This document shows, piece by piece, positions 25,471 through 34,406 of a stretch of 34,449 nucleotides of DNA. Origin of the DNA: an uncultured Prevotella sp. (lineage in GTDB: Bacteria > Bacteroidota > Bacteroidia > Bacteroidales > Bacteroidaceae). The DNA is taken from positions 1 through 34,449 of the forward strand of contig OMXK01000037.1 in the NCBI GenBank assembly GCA_900314995.1, written 5' to 3'. Position 1 is the first letter of the stretch, and every line of letters begins with the position of its first letter. The notes under the pieces were generated by a model. The model had not been told where the DNA came from. It saw nothing but the letters and a program-made list of their open reading frames with translations, and ran no database searches. The position numbers were made by a program, and so were the translations under genes.

Positions 25471-28110
25471 ATGAAGAAAATGTTTTTATTGCTGATGCTA
25501 AGCCTGCTGATGCCGATACTGGCTGTTGGCGCCCCCCAATGGGACGAGGCCACTTACAGGCAGATTGAGCAGAGCATCCGCGTACCGCAGTTTGCCGACA
25601 AGGCGTATGTAATCACCAAGTACGGGGCCAAAGCGACCAACACCGCAGCCCAGAACCAGAAAGCCATTCAGAAGACCATCGACCTCTGCTCGAAGAAAGG
25701 CGGTGGGCGTGTGGTCATCCCTGCAGGTCAGACATTCCTTACTGGCGCCATCACCCTGAAGGATGGCGTAAACCTCCACGTAGAAGAAGGCGCTGTACTC
25801 GAATTTGCCTTCGAGCCCGAGCTCTACCCCATCGTCGAGACATCGTGGGAAGGTCTGGAATGCTTCAACCTGTCTCCCTGTGTCTATGCCTTCAAGGCCA
25901 AGGATATAGCCATCACCGGCAAGGGCACTATCGACGGCGGTGGTTCCAACGACACCTGGTGGCCTTGGAACGGCAATCCCCGTTTCGGTTGGAAGGAAGG
26001 CATGATCAGCCAGCGCATCGAGTCGCGCCCACGCCTGTTGAAGAATGGTGAGGATGGCATACCGATGTATAACGAGAAGGGAGAGCGTTCGCCGGAGCGG
26101 GTCTTCGGACCCAAAGACGGTCTGCGTCCGCAGCTTGTCAGTTTCAACAAGTGTGAGGGTATTCTCCTTGAGGACATCACCCTGCTGCGCTCCCCGTTCT
26201 GGGTCATCCATCCCCTCCACTCTACCGATATTACCGTGCGCCGTGTGAAGATGATCAACGACGGTCCTAACGGCGACGGCTGCGATCCTGAGTGCTGTGA
26301 CCGTGTGCTCATCGAAGACTGTTTCTTCAATACCGGCGACGACTGTATCGCCATCAAGAGTGGGCGCAACCGTGACGGGCGCGAGCGCAACATGCCATCG
26401 AAGAATATCATCATCCGCCGTTGTGAGATGAAAAACGGCCACGGTGGTGTGGTTGTAGGTTCTGAAATCTCTGGCGGCTGCCAGAATGTCTTTGCCCACG
26501 ACTGCGTGATGGACTCTCCCGAACTGGAACGTGTACTCCGTATCAAGACCAACTCCTGTCGAGGTGGTATCATCGAGAACATCAATATGCGCAACATCAA
26601 AGTGGGTGTCTGCAAAGAGTCTGTTCTGAAAATCAACCTCGACTATGAGCCCAAGGAGGTTTGCTGTCGTGGCAATTTCCCGACGGTACGCAACATCTAC
26701 ATGGAGAACGTCACCAGCGAACAGTCGAAATACGGCGTACAGATCATCGGACTTGAGGAAGATACCTACGTCTACGATGTCACTGTCAAGGACTGTCATT
26801 TCAACGGGGTGAAAGACGGCAACTTCCAGTCGGGCAAAACCCGCAACATCACCTTCGACAATCTCTTTGTCAACGGCAGTCTGTCGCTGCTCGAAGCCCC
26901 TTATCAGCACTACAGCGAATGGCTTACCTATAGCGAGATGCAGCGCGTGCCGAAGAGTTTCCTGCTCGACTTCTCCACCAAGCCAAAATGGAGTTACGTC
27001 ATGGGTATCGAACTCGAGGGTATGCTCGACACCTATCTGACCTATGGTGGCGAGGCCATCCGCCAGTACTGTCAGGAATATACCGATACGATGATCAACG
27101 CGAAAGGCGACATCCGCGGCTACGATATTCTGGACTACAACCTCGACAACATCCGTACAGGCCATTTCGTCACCCGCATGTACAATCTCTACCCCGAACC
27201 CAAAAACAAGATTGCCATCAACACGATGATGAAGCAGTTGCAGAACCAGCCTCGCACCATCGCCGACAAGGTGTTCTGGCACAAGGCCATCTACGCCTAT
27301 CAGGTATGGCTCGACGGCATCTTCATGGGTCTGCCCTTCCGTTGTCTGACTGCTGCTACCCAACTGAAGCCGAAAGAGGCCGTCAAGATCTACGACGACG
27401 CCGTCAATCAGCTGAAGATTACCTATCAGCGCACCCTTGACCCCAAGACAGGATTGAACCGCCATGCCTATGACGAGACGCGCGAAGCCTTCTGGAGCGA
27501 CAATGAGACAGGTCTGTCGCAGCACTGTTGGGGTCGTGCCCAGGGGTGGTACTCAATGGCTCTCATCGAAGTGCTCGACGCACTGCCTGAGGACTACAGC
27601 CGCCGTGGAGAGGTGCTCGACCTGCTGCAGAAAGATCTCGACGCCGTCATCAAATGGGAGGATGCGAAGACTGGCACCTGGTATCAGGTAATGGATTCCC
27701 CCGAGCGCGAAGGCAACTACCTGGAATCTACCTGCACCGCCATGTTCGCCTACGTGCTGCTGAAGGCCTACAACAAGGGCTACCTCGGCGAGCAGTACCG
27801 TGACGCAGGCATCAAGGCCTATAAGGGACTTATCAAGAATATGATTCGCGTGAATGCCGACAAGACCATCTCGCTGACTAACTGCTGTAGCGTGGCAGGT
27901 CTCGGCCCGGCAGCCACACCGCAGGTGATTGAAGCCATGAAGAAGATCAATCCCAAAGGAAGCGTCAAGGAGAACAAGCGTCGTGACGGCAGCTATGCCT
28001 ACTACCTCGACGAGCCCATACGCGACAACGATGCCAAGGGTGTAGGTCCGTTCATCTGGGCTTCACTTGAGATAGAGAAACTGGGTTACAATGTCAACAA
28101 TACGAAATAA
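25471..28110 (+). CDS. GH28-GH105 fusion: polygalacturonase plus unsaturated (rhamno)galacturonyl hydrolase
   Basis: This 879-residue exported protein joins two pectin enzymes. A signal peptide (1-21) is followed by a GH28 beta-helix (about 35-490) with the expected acidic residues in NDGPNGDGCD (Asp272) and NTGDDCIAIKSG (Asp290, Asp291), His324 in NGHGG and the RIK motif. A GH105 (alpha/alpha)6 domain follows (about 505-865), with the catalytic Asp615 in VWLDGIFMGLPF and HCWGRAQGWYSMAL. GH28 cuts or trims galacturonan; GH105 removes 4,5-unsaturated uronic acids left by lyases. ATG 25471 is chosen because the longer frame begins inside the promoter. It is the first gene of the pectin operon. 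Confidence 0.9.
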   Translation: MKKMFLLLMLSLLMPILAVGAPQWDEATYRQIEQSIRVPQFADKAYVITKYGAKATNTAAQNQKAIQKTIDLCSKKGGGRVVIPAGQTFLTGAITLKDGVNLHVEEGAVLEFAFEPELYPIVETSWEGLECFNLSPCVYAFKAKDIAITGKGTIDGGGSNDTWWPWNGNPRFGWKEGMISQRIESRPRLLKNGEDGIPMYNEKGERSPERVFGPKDGLRPQLVSFNKCEGILLEDITLLRSPFWVIHPLHSTDITVRRVKMINDGPNGDGCDPECCDRVLIEDCFFNTGDDCIAIKSGRNRDGRERNMPSKNIIIRRCEMKNGHGGVVVGSEISGGCQNVFAHDCVMDSPELERVLRIKTNSCRGGIIENINMRNIKVGVCKESVLKINLDYEPKEVCCRGNFPTVRNIYMENVTSEQSKYGVQIIGLEEDTYVYDVTVKDCHFNGVKDGNFQSGKTRNITFDNLFVNGSLSLLEAPYQHYSEWLTYSEMQRVPKSFLLDFSTKPKWSYVMGIELEGMLDTYLTYGGEAIRQYCQEYTDTMINAKGDIRGYDILDYNLDNIRTGHFVTRMYNLYPEPKNKIAINTMMKQLQNQPRTIADKVFWHKAIYAYQVWLDGIFMGLPFRCLTAATQLKPKEAVKIYDDAVNQLKITYQRTLDPKTGLNRHAYDETREAFWSDNETGLSQHCWGRAQGWYSMALIEVLDALPEDYSRRGEVLDLLQKDLDAVIKWEDAKTGTWYQVMDSPEREGNYLESTCTAMFAYVLLKAYNKGYLGEQYRDAGIKAYKGLIKNMIRVNADKTISLTNCCSVAGLGPAATPQVIEAMKKINPKGSVKENKRRDGSYAYYLDEPIRDNDAKGVGPFIWASLEIEKLGYNVNNTK

Positions 28111-28117
28111 AACAAAT

Positions 28118-29896
28118 ATGAAAAAGATTATCTTTACTATCCTGACAGCTGCTCTGGCTGTTACTGCTTCCGCCCAGGAGCAGGTTCCTGCTTTCCCTGG
28201 TGCCGAAGGCCATGCCCGTTACATCACAGGCGGTCGTGGCGGCGAGGTTCGTCACGTGACCAACCTCAACGATTCCGGCGAGGGTTCACTCCGTGAGGCC
28301 CTGAAGGGCGACAAGCCCAAGACCATCGTCTTCGACGTCAGCGGCTATATCGATCTGAAGTCCCAGCTCGACATCACCTCTAATACGACGATTGCCGGAC
28401 AGACAGCGCCGGAGCCGGGCGTCACCCTCCGTTACTACACGGTTTACTTCGGCAAGTGCGACAATGTCATCGTGCGCTACATCCGCTTCCGCCGTAGTCA
28501 GGTGAAGGATGTCAACGACGGAGCCGATGCCACCTGGGGTCGTAAGCGCAACCAGATTATGCTCGACCACTGCTCCTTCAGCTGGAGTATCGACGAGGTG
28601 GCCTCGTTCTACGATAACAACAACTTCACCATGCAATGGTGTTACATCGCCGAGAGTCTTACCAACCCCGGCCACTCCAAGGGTGCCCATGGCTACGGCG
28701 GCATCTGGGGCGGCAAGCTCGCAAGCTTCCACCACAACCTCATCGCCCACGTCACCAACCGTGCACCTCGTTTCAACGGTGCCCGCTATCAGTGGGATGG
28801 TTACAAGGACAATATGTATTTTGACCAGTACCAGTGGGAGAACTACGTACAAGCCGAGAATGTCGACTTCCGCAACTGCGTGATGTATAACTGCCAGTCG
28901 GGCAGCGCCTGCTACGGCGGTCCCGGCGGTGGTCAGATCAACATCGTCAACAACTACTACAAGGCTGGCCCCTCCAACGAGAGTGCCAAGACCGTAACGA
29001 AGATCACCGTAGGCACCAAGGACAACTCTACCCCTGAGGCGCTTTACGGCATGACCAGCCGCTACTATATCAACGGCAACTATGTTTCGGCCGCAGGCGA
29101 CAAGGCTGCCGACTACGACTGGAAGGGTGTCGAGTACGACGGTGGTACTGCCCTCATCGATGGCGAACGCTACAGCAAGGATCCCAACCACATGAACGGC
29201 AGCAATGTCGCCTACGCTGAGAAAGATGGTGTCGACTATGTGAAGATCAAACTCGACGAGCCCTGCCCCACTGGCGATGTCACCACCCACGATGCAGAGA
29301 CGGCTTTCAGCAAGGTACTCTCTTTCGGCGGAGCCTGCCTCTATCGCGACCTCGTCGATGCGCGCTATATCATCGAGGCTGGCACTGGCATAGCCGCCTA
29401 TACAGGTCCTGTCACCAAGAAGCCCGGACAGCTCGACTTTATCAACGACCCGGAGGGTGAGCAGGACGAAACACTTCCCAGCTACCCCGAACTTGAAAGC
29501 CAGAGCCGCCTGCTCGGCTACGATACCGATGGCGACGGCATGCCCGATGAATGGGAAGGCGCTAACGGTCTCGACCCGCACGACGGCAGCGACGCCAACA
29601 CCTATACCATCGACTCCAAGGGTTGGTACACCAACCTCGAAGTTTATATGAACAGCCTCGTACAAGATATCACGATTGCTGGAAACCAAGGTGCAGAGCA
29701 GACTGTCGACGAGTACTTTCCCAAGTGCGAAATGCCCGTTGTAGGCATTGCCGCCCACGGCGTATCCTCTGCCATTCTCTCCACCGATTACTATAGCCTC
29801 GAAGGTCAGCGCCTCGATGCCCCTCAAAAGGGTGTGATGATTCGCGTGGAGCATCTGAGCAACGGCCAGCATATCACAACGAAAGTCATCAAATAA
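28118..29896 (+). CDS. PL1-type pectate lyase with calcium-binding-like repeat
   Basis: This 592-residue exported enzyme has a signal peptide (about 1-19) and begins EQVPAFPGAEGHARYITGGR, the form seen in Bacteroidetes pectate lyases. The parallel beta-helix shows SNTTIAGQTAPEPGVTL, IMLDHCSFSWSIDEV and APRFNGARY, matching the PL1 calcium and catalytic region. It cleaves de-esterified polygalacturonan by beta-elimination, giving the unsaturated ends that GH105 removes. Residues near 475-487 (DTDGDGMPDEWE) look like a thrombospondin-type-3 calcium loop. The C-terminal 40 residues (YYSLEGQRLDAPQKGVMI) resemble the end of the next gene product. It starts 7 bases after the GH28-GH105 gene. The upstream in-frame ATG at 28091 lies within that gene and is rejected. 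Confidence 0.88.
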   Translation: MKKIIFTILTAALAVTASAQEQVPAFPGAEGHARYITGGRGGEVRHVTNLNDSGEGSLREALKGDKPKTIVFDVSGYIDLKSQLDITSNTTIAGQTAPEPGVTLRYYTVYFGKCDNVIVRYIRFRRSQVKDVNDGADATWGRKRNQIMLDHCSFSWSIDEVASFYDNNNFTMQWCYIAESLTNPGHSKGAHGYGGIWGGKLASFHHNLIAHVTNRAPRFNGARYQWDGYKDNMYFDQYQWENYVQAENVDFRNCVMYNCQSGSACYGGPGGGQINIVNNYYKAGPSNESAKTVTKITVGTKDNSTPEALYGMTSRYYINGNYVSAAGDKAADYDWKGVEYDGGTALIDGERYSKDPNHMNGSNVAYAEKDGVDYVKIKLDEPCPTGDVTTHDAETAFSKVLSFGGACLYRDLVDARYIIEAGTGIAAYTGPVTKKPGQLDFINDPEGEQDETLPSYPELESQSRLLGYDTDGDGMPDEWEGANGLDPHDGSDANTYTIDSKGWYTNLEVYMNSLVQDITIAGNQGAEQTVDEYFPKCEMPVVGIAAHGVSSAILSTDYYSLEGQRLDAPQKGVMIRVEHLSNGQHITTKVIK

Positions 29897-29908
29897 AAAC
29901 CAATAAGT

Positions 29909-32779
29909 ATGAGAACCTTAACACTTTGTCTGATGTTTCTGCTAGCCCTCACTGGTCGGGCAGAAGATCCTGTTGAGCTTCAAGCAACGCTCGACAATGA
30001 ACCCGTGACCGTCACCTTTGCCTTCAACCTCGGTACAACCGGGCAGAAGGCCGACTTTGGCGAAGGCGCACCTTTTTTCATTAACAGTAAAGTCAACTGG
30101 GGCAGTAATCTCGAATTCTACGGTCTCGATGCCAACAACATCGGCCAGACGCTCTTCATGCCCATCGAGCAGCAGAACGAGACTGAAGGCGGTACGGCTG
30201 CCGATGAGAGCAACGCCATCCGATTCCTCTTCCAGCCCCGTTTCGGTTATACCTTCACACCCACGAAGGTGTCGCTGAAGACTACTCGCTTCGGCACCGA
30301 CAATGGTCTGCTCGACATTGCCTGGGAGAACCCCGACAAGACCACCGTACTGCTTGAGCAGGGTGTGAAGCCCAATCGTAACAACGAGAATCCCAACGTC
30401 AGCGAACTCTCCTACGAAGTCACTGGAGCCACGCCTGGCGAAGGCACCTGCGGCCTGCTCATCAACCTCTACCATCTGCAGAATGGCAAGCAGGTAGGCT
30501 TCTCCGACATCGTCATTGAGGGTACTCTCACCGGCACTGAACGAGAGGTGCCTGTACTCGCCTCGCTGACCATCAACGGTAAGGAATACACCGTCGAAGA
30601 ACTCTTCGATGATGCCTACGAAGCAGAGTTGGAACTCTCAAAGAAATCTCCGATGGTCACAACCACCAACCCCGTCATCGCAAAAGCCGAGAAGGGCGAT
30701 ATCGGTGAGATCACTTACGCCGGCGATGCCACCATGTGTAAAGTGACCATCCCCATGACCTATGGCGACAACAGCGTCAGCTACGTGCTCAACATCGTAC
30801 AGAAGCCCGACTACACCCTCACCTACATCGACACCGACAAGAAGACCGTGCTGCTGGAAGCCGTCCGCGAGAAAGACGAGACCATCGGCTACTTCGACTA
30901 CGATTACGATAAGGCCACCTGCCCTGAAGGCTATAAGGTACGCGGCTGGTTCGTCAAGAGCGCCGGTGGCGAGAAATACACGGCCGAGACGGTTGTCGGC
31001 AGCGACATCAGACTCTATGCCGTCGCTACGGAGATCGAGACCGCCAGCACCAACCGCAAGTATGTCTTCGACCTCACCGACCAGTTCTTCGATCCCAACG
31101 ACCACGAAGCCTTCAACGCCCTTGGCGCCTTCTATTGGCACGACGGGCAGCACGGCTGGGCACTCGCCAACGGCGACCGCATCGACCTCCTTGTAGGTCC
31201 TAAGGCCACCATATCCCTCACCCTCTGCCGCTATGGCAATGCCGACGATATCATCATCACCGAGAACGGCAAGCAGATAGGCACCCTCCCAGGCGTCAGC
31301 GCCAAAGAGTCCGACGGCGAGATCGTTTCCTTCGACTACGAAGGCGCAGGGGGCACCCTCACCCTCACCATGAACACCTCTGGCGAGATGTATCTCCACG
31401 GCGTGAAAATTGCCAACACCAGCGAGACCAACTATGAGAGTCTCGGCGGCTGGTATATCGTCAAGCCCGGCGATGCCAACAGCTTCCTCGATGTGCTCGA
31501 CGTCGTCAACGGCACCAATGCTGCCAAGGATGCCGAGCGCGCCTTCATCTTCCTGCCCAACGGCACCTACGACCTCAAAGAGACTGTAAAGACCGCCATC
31601 AGCGGCCATAACATCTCTATCATCGGCGAATCGATGGACGGCACCATTATCCGGACAGCGCCCGACAAGAGCATCGAGGGTCTCGGTTCTGCCGACATGT
31701 TCTACATCACCGGCTCCGGACTCTACTTGCAGGATCTCACCCTGCAGAATGCCCTCGACTACTATGGTGCCCTCGGTGCCGGACAGGTGGGCGGCCGTGC
31801 TGCCGTCATGCAGGACAACGGCGACCGCACCATCGGCAAGCGCATCCGTATGCTCTCCTATCAGGACACGTATTACAGCGCCAACAACGTCATGCAGTCC
31901 TACTATGAAGACTGCGACATCCACGGCACCGTAGACTTCCTCTGCGGCGGTGGCGACGTACGGTTCGTCAACTCCACCATCTCGCTCGAACCCCGTCAGC
32001 TCGACGGTAAGGGAAGCCGCACCATCGCTGCCCATCGAGGCACCGTAGCCGTAAAGTTCGGCTATGTCTTCGACGGCTGTCAGATTGTTGACCTCGCCAA
32101 TGGCGAAGGCAACTGGAACCTCGGCCGCACATGGAACTTCAAGCCCCGCACCGTCTACCTCAACACCACGCTGGACGAGAATGCAGAGAAGACGCTGGTA
32201 GAAAGCCGCTGGACGCAGAAGGGCATGAACAATACCGACCCCGAGTGCTTCGGCGAGTATAACACGATGAACGCCGCAGGTGTCGACATCACTCCCGAGA
32301 GCAATATCATCCAGTCCCACGGCGGCGATTTCGAGACCATCCTCACCGCTGAGCAGGCTGCCGAGTACAGCTACGACAAGATGTTCCCCCAAGCCGAGAA
32401 AGCATGGGATCCCGCAGCCCATACACTGCAGCTCGACGCTCCTGCCGATGCCAGGTACGCCAATGGAGAGGTCACCTTCTCTGTAGCCGACAACGGCATG
32501 CAAGGCTGCGCCATCTTCAAGAACGGCATGATTGCCGGCTTCTCGACCGACGGCAGTTTCAAGATCGATATCGACCCGGCCAAAGACGCACTCACCATCC
32601 GCACAGCCAATGCGATGGGCGGCTTAGGTCCTGAGGCGCAAGTCGACGGCACAACCGCCATCCAGACCGTCAAGGCCGACACCGGCGACGATGTGATCTA
32701 CACCCTTCAGGGTGTCCGCGTTGCCAACCCCGGCAAGGGTCTCTACATCATCAACGGCAAGAAAGTGATCAAGCAGTAA
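29909..32779 (+). CDS. Multidomain CE8 pectin methylesterase
   Basis: This 956-residue exported protein has a signal peptide (1-18) and two beta-rich regions that look like carbohydrate-binding domains (about 25-210 and 370-505). Between them (about 300-370) is an InlB/flg_new-type repeat (YTLTYIDTDKK, then GYKVRGWFVK and DIRLYAVA). The CE8 beta-helix (about 510-800) has YQDTYY (Asp653), GTVDFLCGGGD (Asp676) and LGRTW (Arg740, Trp742), the catalytic set of pectin methylesterases. It removes methyl groups from pectin so that lyase and hydrolase can act. The C-terminus carries the YTLQGVRVANPGKGLYIING motif, probably a sorting or anchoring signal. It starts 12 bases after the PL1 gene. Confidence 0.88.
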   Translation: MRTLTLCLMFLLALTGRAEDPVELQATLDNEPVTVTFAFNLGTTGQKADFGEGAPFFINSKVNWGSNLEFYGLDANNIGQTLFMPIEQQNETEGGTAADESNAIRFLFQPRFGYTFTPTKVSLKTTRFGTDNGLLDIAWENPDKTTVLLEQGVKPNRNNENPNVSELSYEVTGATPGEGTCGLLINLYHLQNGKQVGFSDIVIEGTLTGTEREVPVLASLTINGKEYTVEELFDDAYEAELELSKKSPMVTTTNPVIAKAEKGDIGEITYAGDATMCKVTIPMTYGDNSVSYVLNIVQKPDYTLTYIDTDKKTVLLEAVREKDETIGYFDYDYDKATCPEGYKVRGWFVKSAGGEKYTAETVVGSDIRLYAVATEIETASTNRKYVFDLTDQFFDPNDHEAFNALGAFYWHDGQHGWALANGDRIDLLVGPKATISLTLCRYGNADDIIITENGKQIGTLPGVSAKESDGEIVSFDYEGAGGTLTLTMNTSGEMYLHGVKIANTSETNYESLGGWYIVKPGDANSFLDVLDVVNGTNAAKDAERAFIFLPNGTYDLKETVKTAISGHNISIIGESMDGTIIRTAPDKSIEGLGSADMFYITGSGLYLQDLTLQNALDYYGALGAGQVGGRAAVMQDNGDRTIGKRIRMLSYQDTYYSANNVMQSYYEDCDIHGTVDFLCGGGDVRFVNSTISLEPRQLDGKGSRTIAAHRGTVAVKFGYVFDGCQIVDLANGEGNWNLGRTWNFKPRTVYLNTTLDENAEKTLVESRWTQKGMNNTDPECFGEYNTMNAAGVDITPESNIIQSHGGDFETILTAEQAAEYSYDKMFPQAEKAWDPAAHTLQLDAPADARYANGEVTFSVADNGMQGCAIFKNGMIAGFSTDGSFKIDIDPAKDALTIRTANAMGGLGPEAQVDGTTAIQTVKADTGDDVIYTLQGVRVANPGKGLYIINGKKVIKQ

Positions 32780-32793
32780 AACTTAAAGGAACA

Positions 32794-33477
32794 ATGAGAA
32801 GACTGATTCTGGCAATCGTGTGTGTGCTGGGGCTGACGGCCAAGGCACAGACAAGTTGGAGTTATGGCAATCATGTGTACACGATGAAGGGAACACTGAC
32901 GGCCGAGGCTTACGACAAGAACGCAACGGGCGTGGTGACCTTTACCAATGTACCCTCGGATTACGAGGAGTTTGAGGCGCTCTACACGCAGTTTCTCGGC
33001 AAGACGCCTCACGGCACGGCTGCGATGATGCCGATGGCTATGGAGATCTACGGCCGCGACAGAGATGAAGGCCTGCGCTGCATACAGTTGATCAGCTGGC
33101 CGACGAACGTGAACAGCGTGGTATCGCAGCTGAAGCAGAAATACGGCACGTCGCAGTATGCACCTGCCAACGACAGCTACCACCAGCGCTATCTGCCTGC
33201 AGCAGTGCTGAAAGGGGCAAAGCCCGAGAACGCCTATACGCCTCAGCAGCCATACACGGTGGAGATGAAGGCCAGCGTGAACAAGCATCAGGATCTGCAG
33301 TTCTCGGGCGAGGGTCGCGTGGTGTACCTCTACATTATGGGCGACGGCTGGGACACGCATCAGCGCAGCGTAGAGGTAATCCTGCAGCCTGACAAGAAAC
33401 TGCACCAGGTATTCAATTGCCCAAGTCTGTACACACAGTGCAAAACGATTCGTGGAGAATGGAAGGGCCTGAAATGA
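32794..33477 (+). CDS. Exported protein of unknown function, last gene of the pectin operon
   Basis: This 227-residue protein has a signal peptide (about 1-18, cleavage after AKAQ) and a mature part that starts SWSYGNHVYTMKGTLTAEAY. It then shows GVVTFTNVPSDYEEFEALYTQFLG and a C-terminal beta-rich half with YLYIMGDGWDTHQRSVEVIL. It is soluble, with no membrane segment and no catalytic motif that I recognise. I suspect a Bacteroidales domain-of-unknown-function family but will not name it. It starts 14 bases after the methylesterase gene, with an AAAGGA stretch 5-10 bases upstream of its ATG, so it is co-transcribed. A role in pectin use is inferred only from position. Confidence 0.7.
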   Translation: MRRLILAIVCVLGLTAKAQTSWSYGNHVYTMKGTLTAEAYDKNATGVVTFTNVPSDYEEFEALYTQFLGKTPHGTAAMMPMAMEIYGRDRDEGLRCIQLISWPTNVNSVVSQLKQKYGTSQYAPANDSYHQRYLPAAVLKGAKPENAYTPQQPYTVEMKASVNKHQDLQFSGEGRVVYLYIMGDGWDTHQRSVEVILQPDKKLHQVFNCPSLYTQCKTIRGEWKGLK

Positions 33478-33481
33478 CAGA

Positions 33482-33511
33482 ACCCTCACGAGGGTGAGAC
33501 CTCGCGAGGGC
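33482..33511. repeat. Cluster of short GC-rich palindromes
   Basis: ACCCTC/GAGGGT with a 2-base loop (33482-33495) and CCTCGCGAGG (33500-33509) lie directly after the pectin operon. The arms can also pair across the cluster. They may end transcription or be a small dispersed repeat. No T run follows. Confidence 0.6.
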
Positions 33512-33528
33512 ATAACATCAGTGGAACA

Positions 33529-33557
33529 GGGGCTCGCAGTATCAATCTGCGAGCCCC
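33529..33557. terminator. Hairpin between converging operons
   Basis: GGGGCTCGCAG (33529-33539) and CTGCGAGCCCC (33547-33557) form a perfect 11-base stem with a 7-base loop, just beyond the stop of the small - strand gene. Neither side has a T run, so termination is likely but not certain. Confidence 0.6.
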
Positions 33558-33563
33558 AATCGT

Positions 33564-33677
33564 TTAGAGTATGATCGGCCCGTGCCCCAGACACGAAGTC
33601 GTCGTAATCGCCGTCAAGAAGGCCGTGAGCGCAGCTACTACCACCTTCACTGCAATCTCAACAATACGCTTTTTCAT
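33564..33677 (-). CDS. 37-residue 'smalltalk'-type small protein
   Basis: ATG at 33677 opens a 37-residue frame. It starts MKKRIVEIAVKVVVAALTAF, a basic start and one hydrophobic segment, and continues with TTSC and a short tail. It has the size and shape of the 'smalltalk' family that is often found next to HU-like genes in Bacteroidales, and it lies 64 bases downstream of an HU-like gene on the same strand. It may sit in the membrane, or be processed at the cysteine (Cys28) as a lipoprotein. Its function is unknown. Confidence 0.7.
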   Translation of the reverse strand: MKKRIVEIAVKVVVAALTAFLTAITTTSCLGHGPIIL

Positions 33678-33741
33678 TTCCTTTTCAATTCTTTTTTGAT
33701 TCTGATATTCTGTGCTTCTTCCGCCGCCCCGCCGCAAGTGA

Positions 33742-34290
33742 TTAGGGGTTCTGCGTAGTCTGCTCGAGTATCCAGTCCTCCAGCGGGGTGACCTTCTTGA
33801 TGAACTTCTTCTTGCTCGGATCGGTCTCCTCCGGCGTCAGATCGATCTTCTCCTCCACGCCATAGGTGGCGAGTGAGCACTGATCCTTGAAGGTTCTCGA
33901 AGTGATGTCATCATCGCTGACACCCTCAGGACGGAAGCGGATGTGCACGCCCTTCACATAGGTGTTAGCGTTCCACTTACCCTCCAGCAGGGCAGCCCTG
34001 GTGATACCCTCCTTGGTGCTCTCTACCGTAGGCCAGAAGATACCCAGACCGTCGATCTTGATGGGGTTGCCCTGCGCGATGAGCTCGATCATGCAGCTCG
34101 CCATCTTGATAAGCACACCCTCGATGATGTCGCGGCTATACACACACTGGTGCTCGCTCATGTGCTTGGCCAGACCTCGGAGCGTGATCGTCTCCTTCTC
34201 GACCGCCTTGGGATAATACTTGCCGTAACCGGGGTTGTTGGCGTTGATGTTCTTACGAATGTTGATTAGAAACTGTGGGTTCTGTACCAT
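33742..34290 (-). CDS. HU-like DNA-binding protein (Bacteroidetes type)
   Basis: This 182-residue protein belongs to the HU/IHF-related group common in Bacteroidetes. It starts MVQNPQFLINIRKN, has the helical dimer region (TLRGLAKHMSEHQCVYSRDI, then IEGVLIKMASCMIELIAQGN), and the beta-arm region beginning IKIDGLGIFWPTVES, equivalent to the G-hGxF core of HU. A long C-terminal tail (about 140-182) is charged and probably flexible. It is likely a nucleoid-associated protein; specific targets cannot be inferred. It has its own promoter upstream (34376-34406) and the small partner gene downstream. Confidence 0.85.
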   Translation of the reverse strand: MVQNPQFLINIRKNINANNPGYGKYYPKAVEKETITLRGLAKHMSEHQCVYSRDIIEGVLIKMASCMIELIAQGNPIKIDGLGIFWPTVESTKEGITRAALLEGKWNANTYVKGVHIRFRPEGVSDDDITSRTFKDQCSLATYGVEEKIDLTPEETDPSKKKFIKKVTPLEDWILEQTTQNP

Positions 34291-34375
34291 ATTAATTTTC
34301 CTTTCTTTACTTTAATTGTGTTTGTGTTGCGACGATCTACACCGGTCCGTCGCTTCCCGCTTTGTGATCACGGTG

Positions 34376-34406
34376 CAAAAGTACACAAAGATCTTTATAT
34401 ATGCAA
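34376..34406 (-). promoter_or_regulatory. Promoter of the HU-like gene
   Basis: On the - strand TTG (34406-34404) and TACTTTTG (34383-34376) are spaced by 20 bases. The start codon at 34290 is about 80 bases downstream. Farther upstream the 8-base palindrome GTTATAAC lies at 34439-34446. Confidence 0.8.

Noticed and set aside
25498-32503. Very long antisense frames (for example 27525-25498, 29872-28286 and 32503-30638 on the - strand).
   Set aside because: They lie opposite well-supported pectin enzymes. The GC-rich third positions and codon bias of those genes remove stop codons from the opposite strand. The translations show no family motif.
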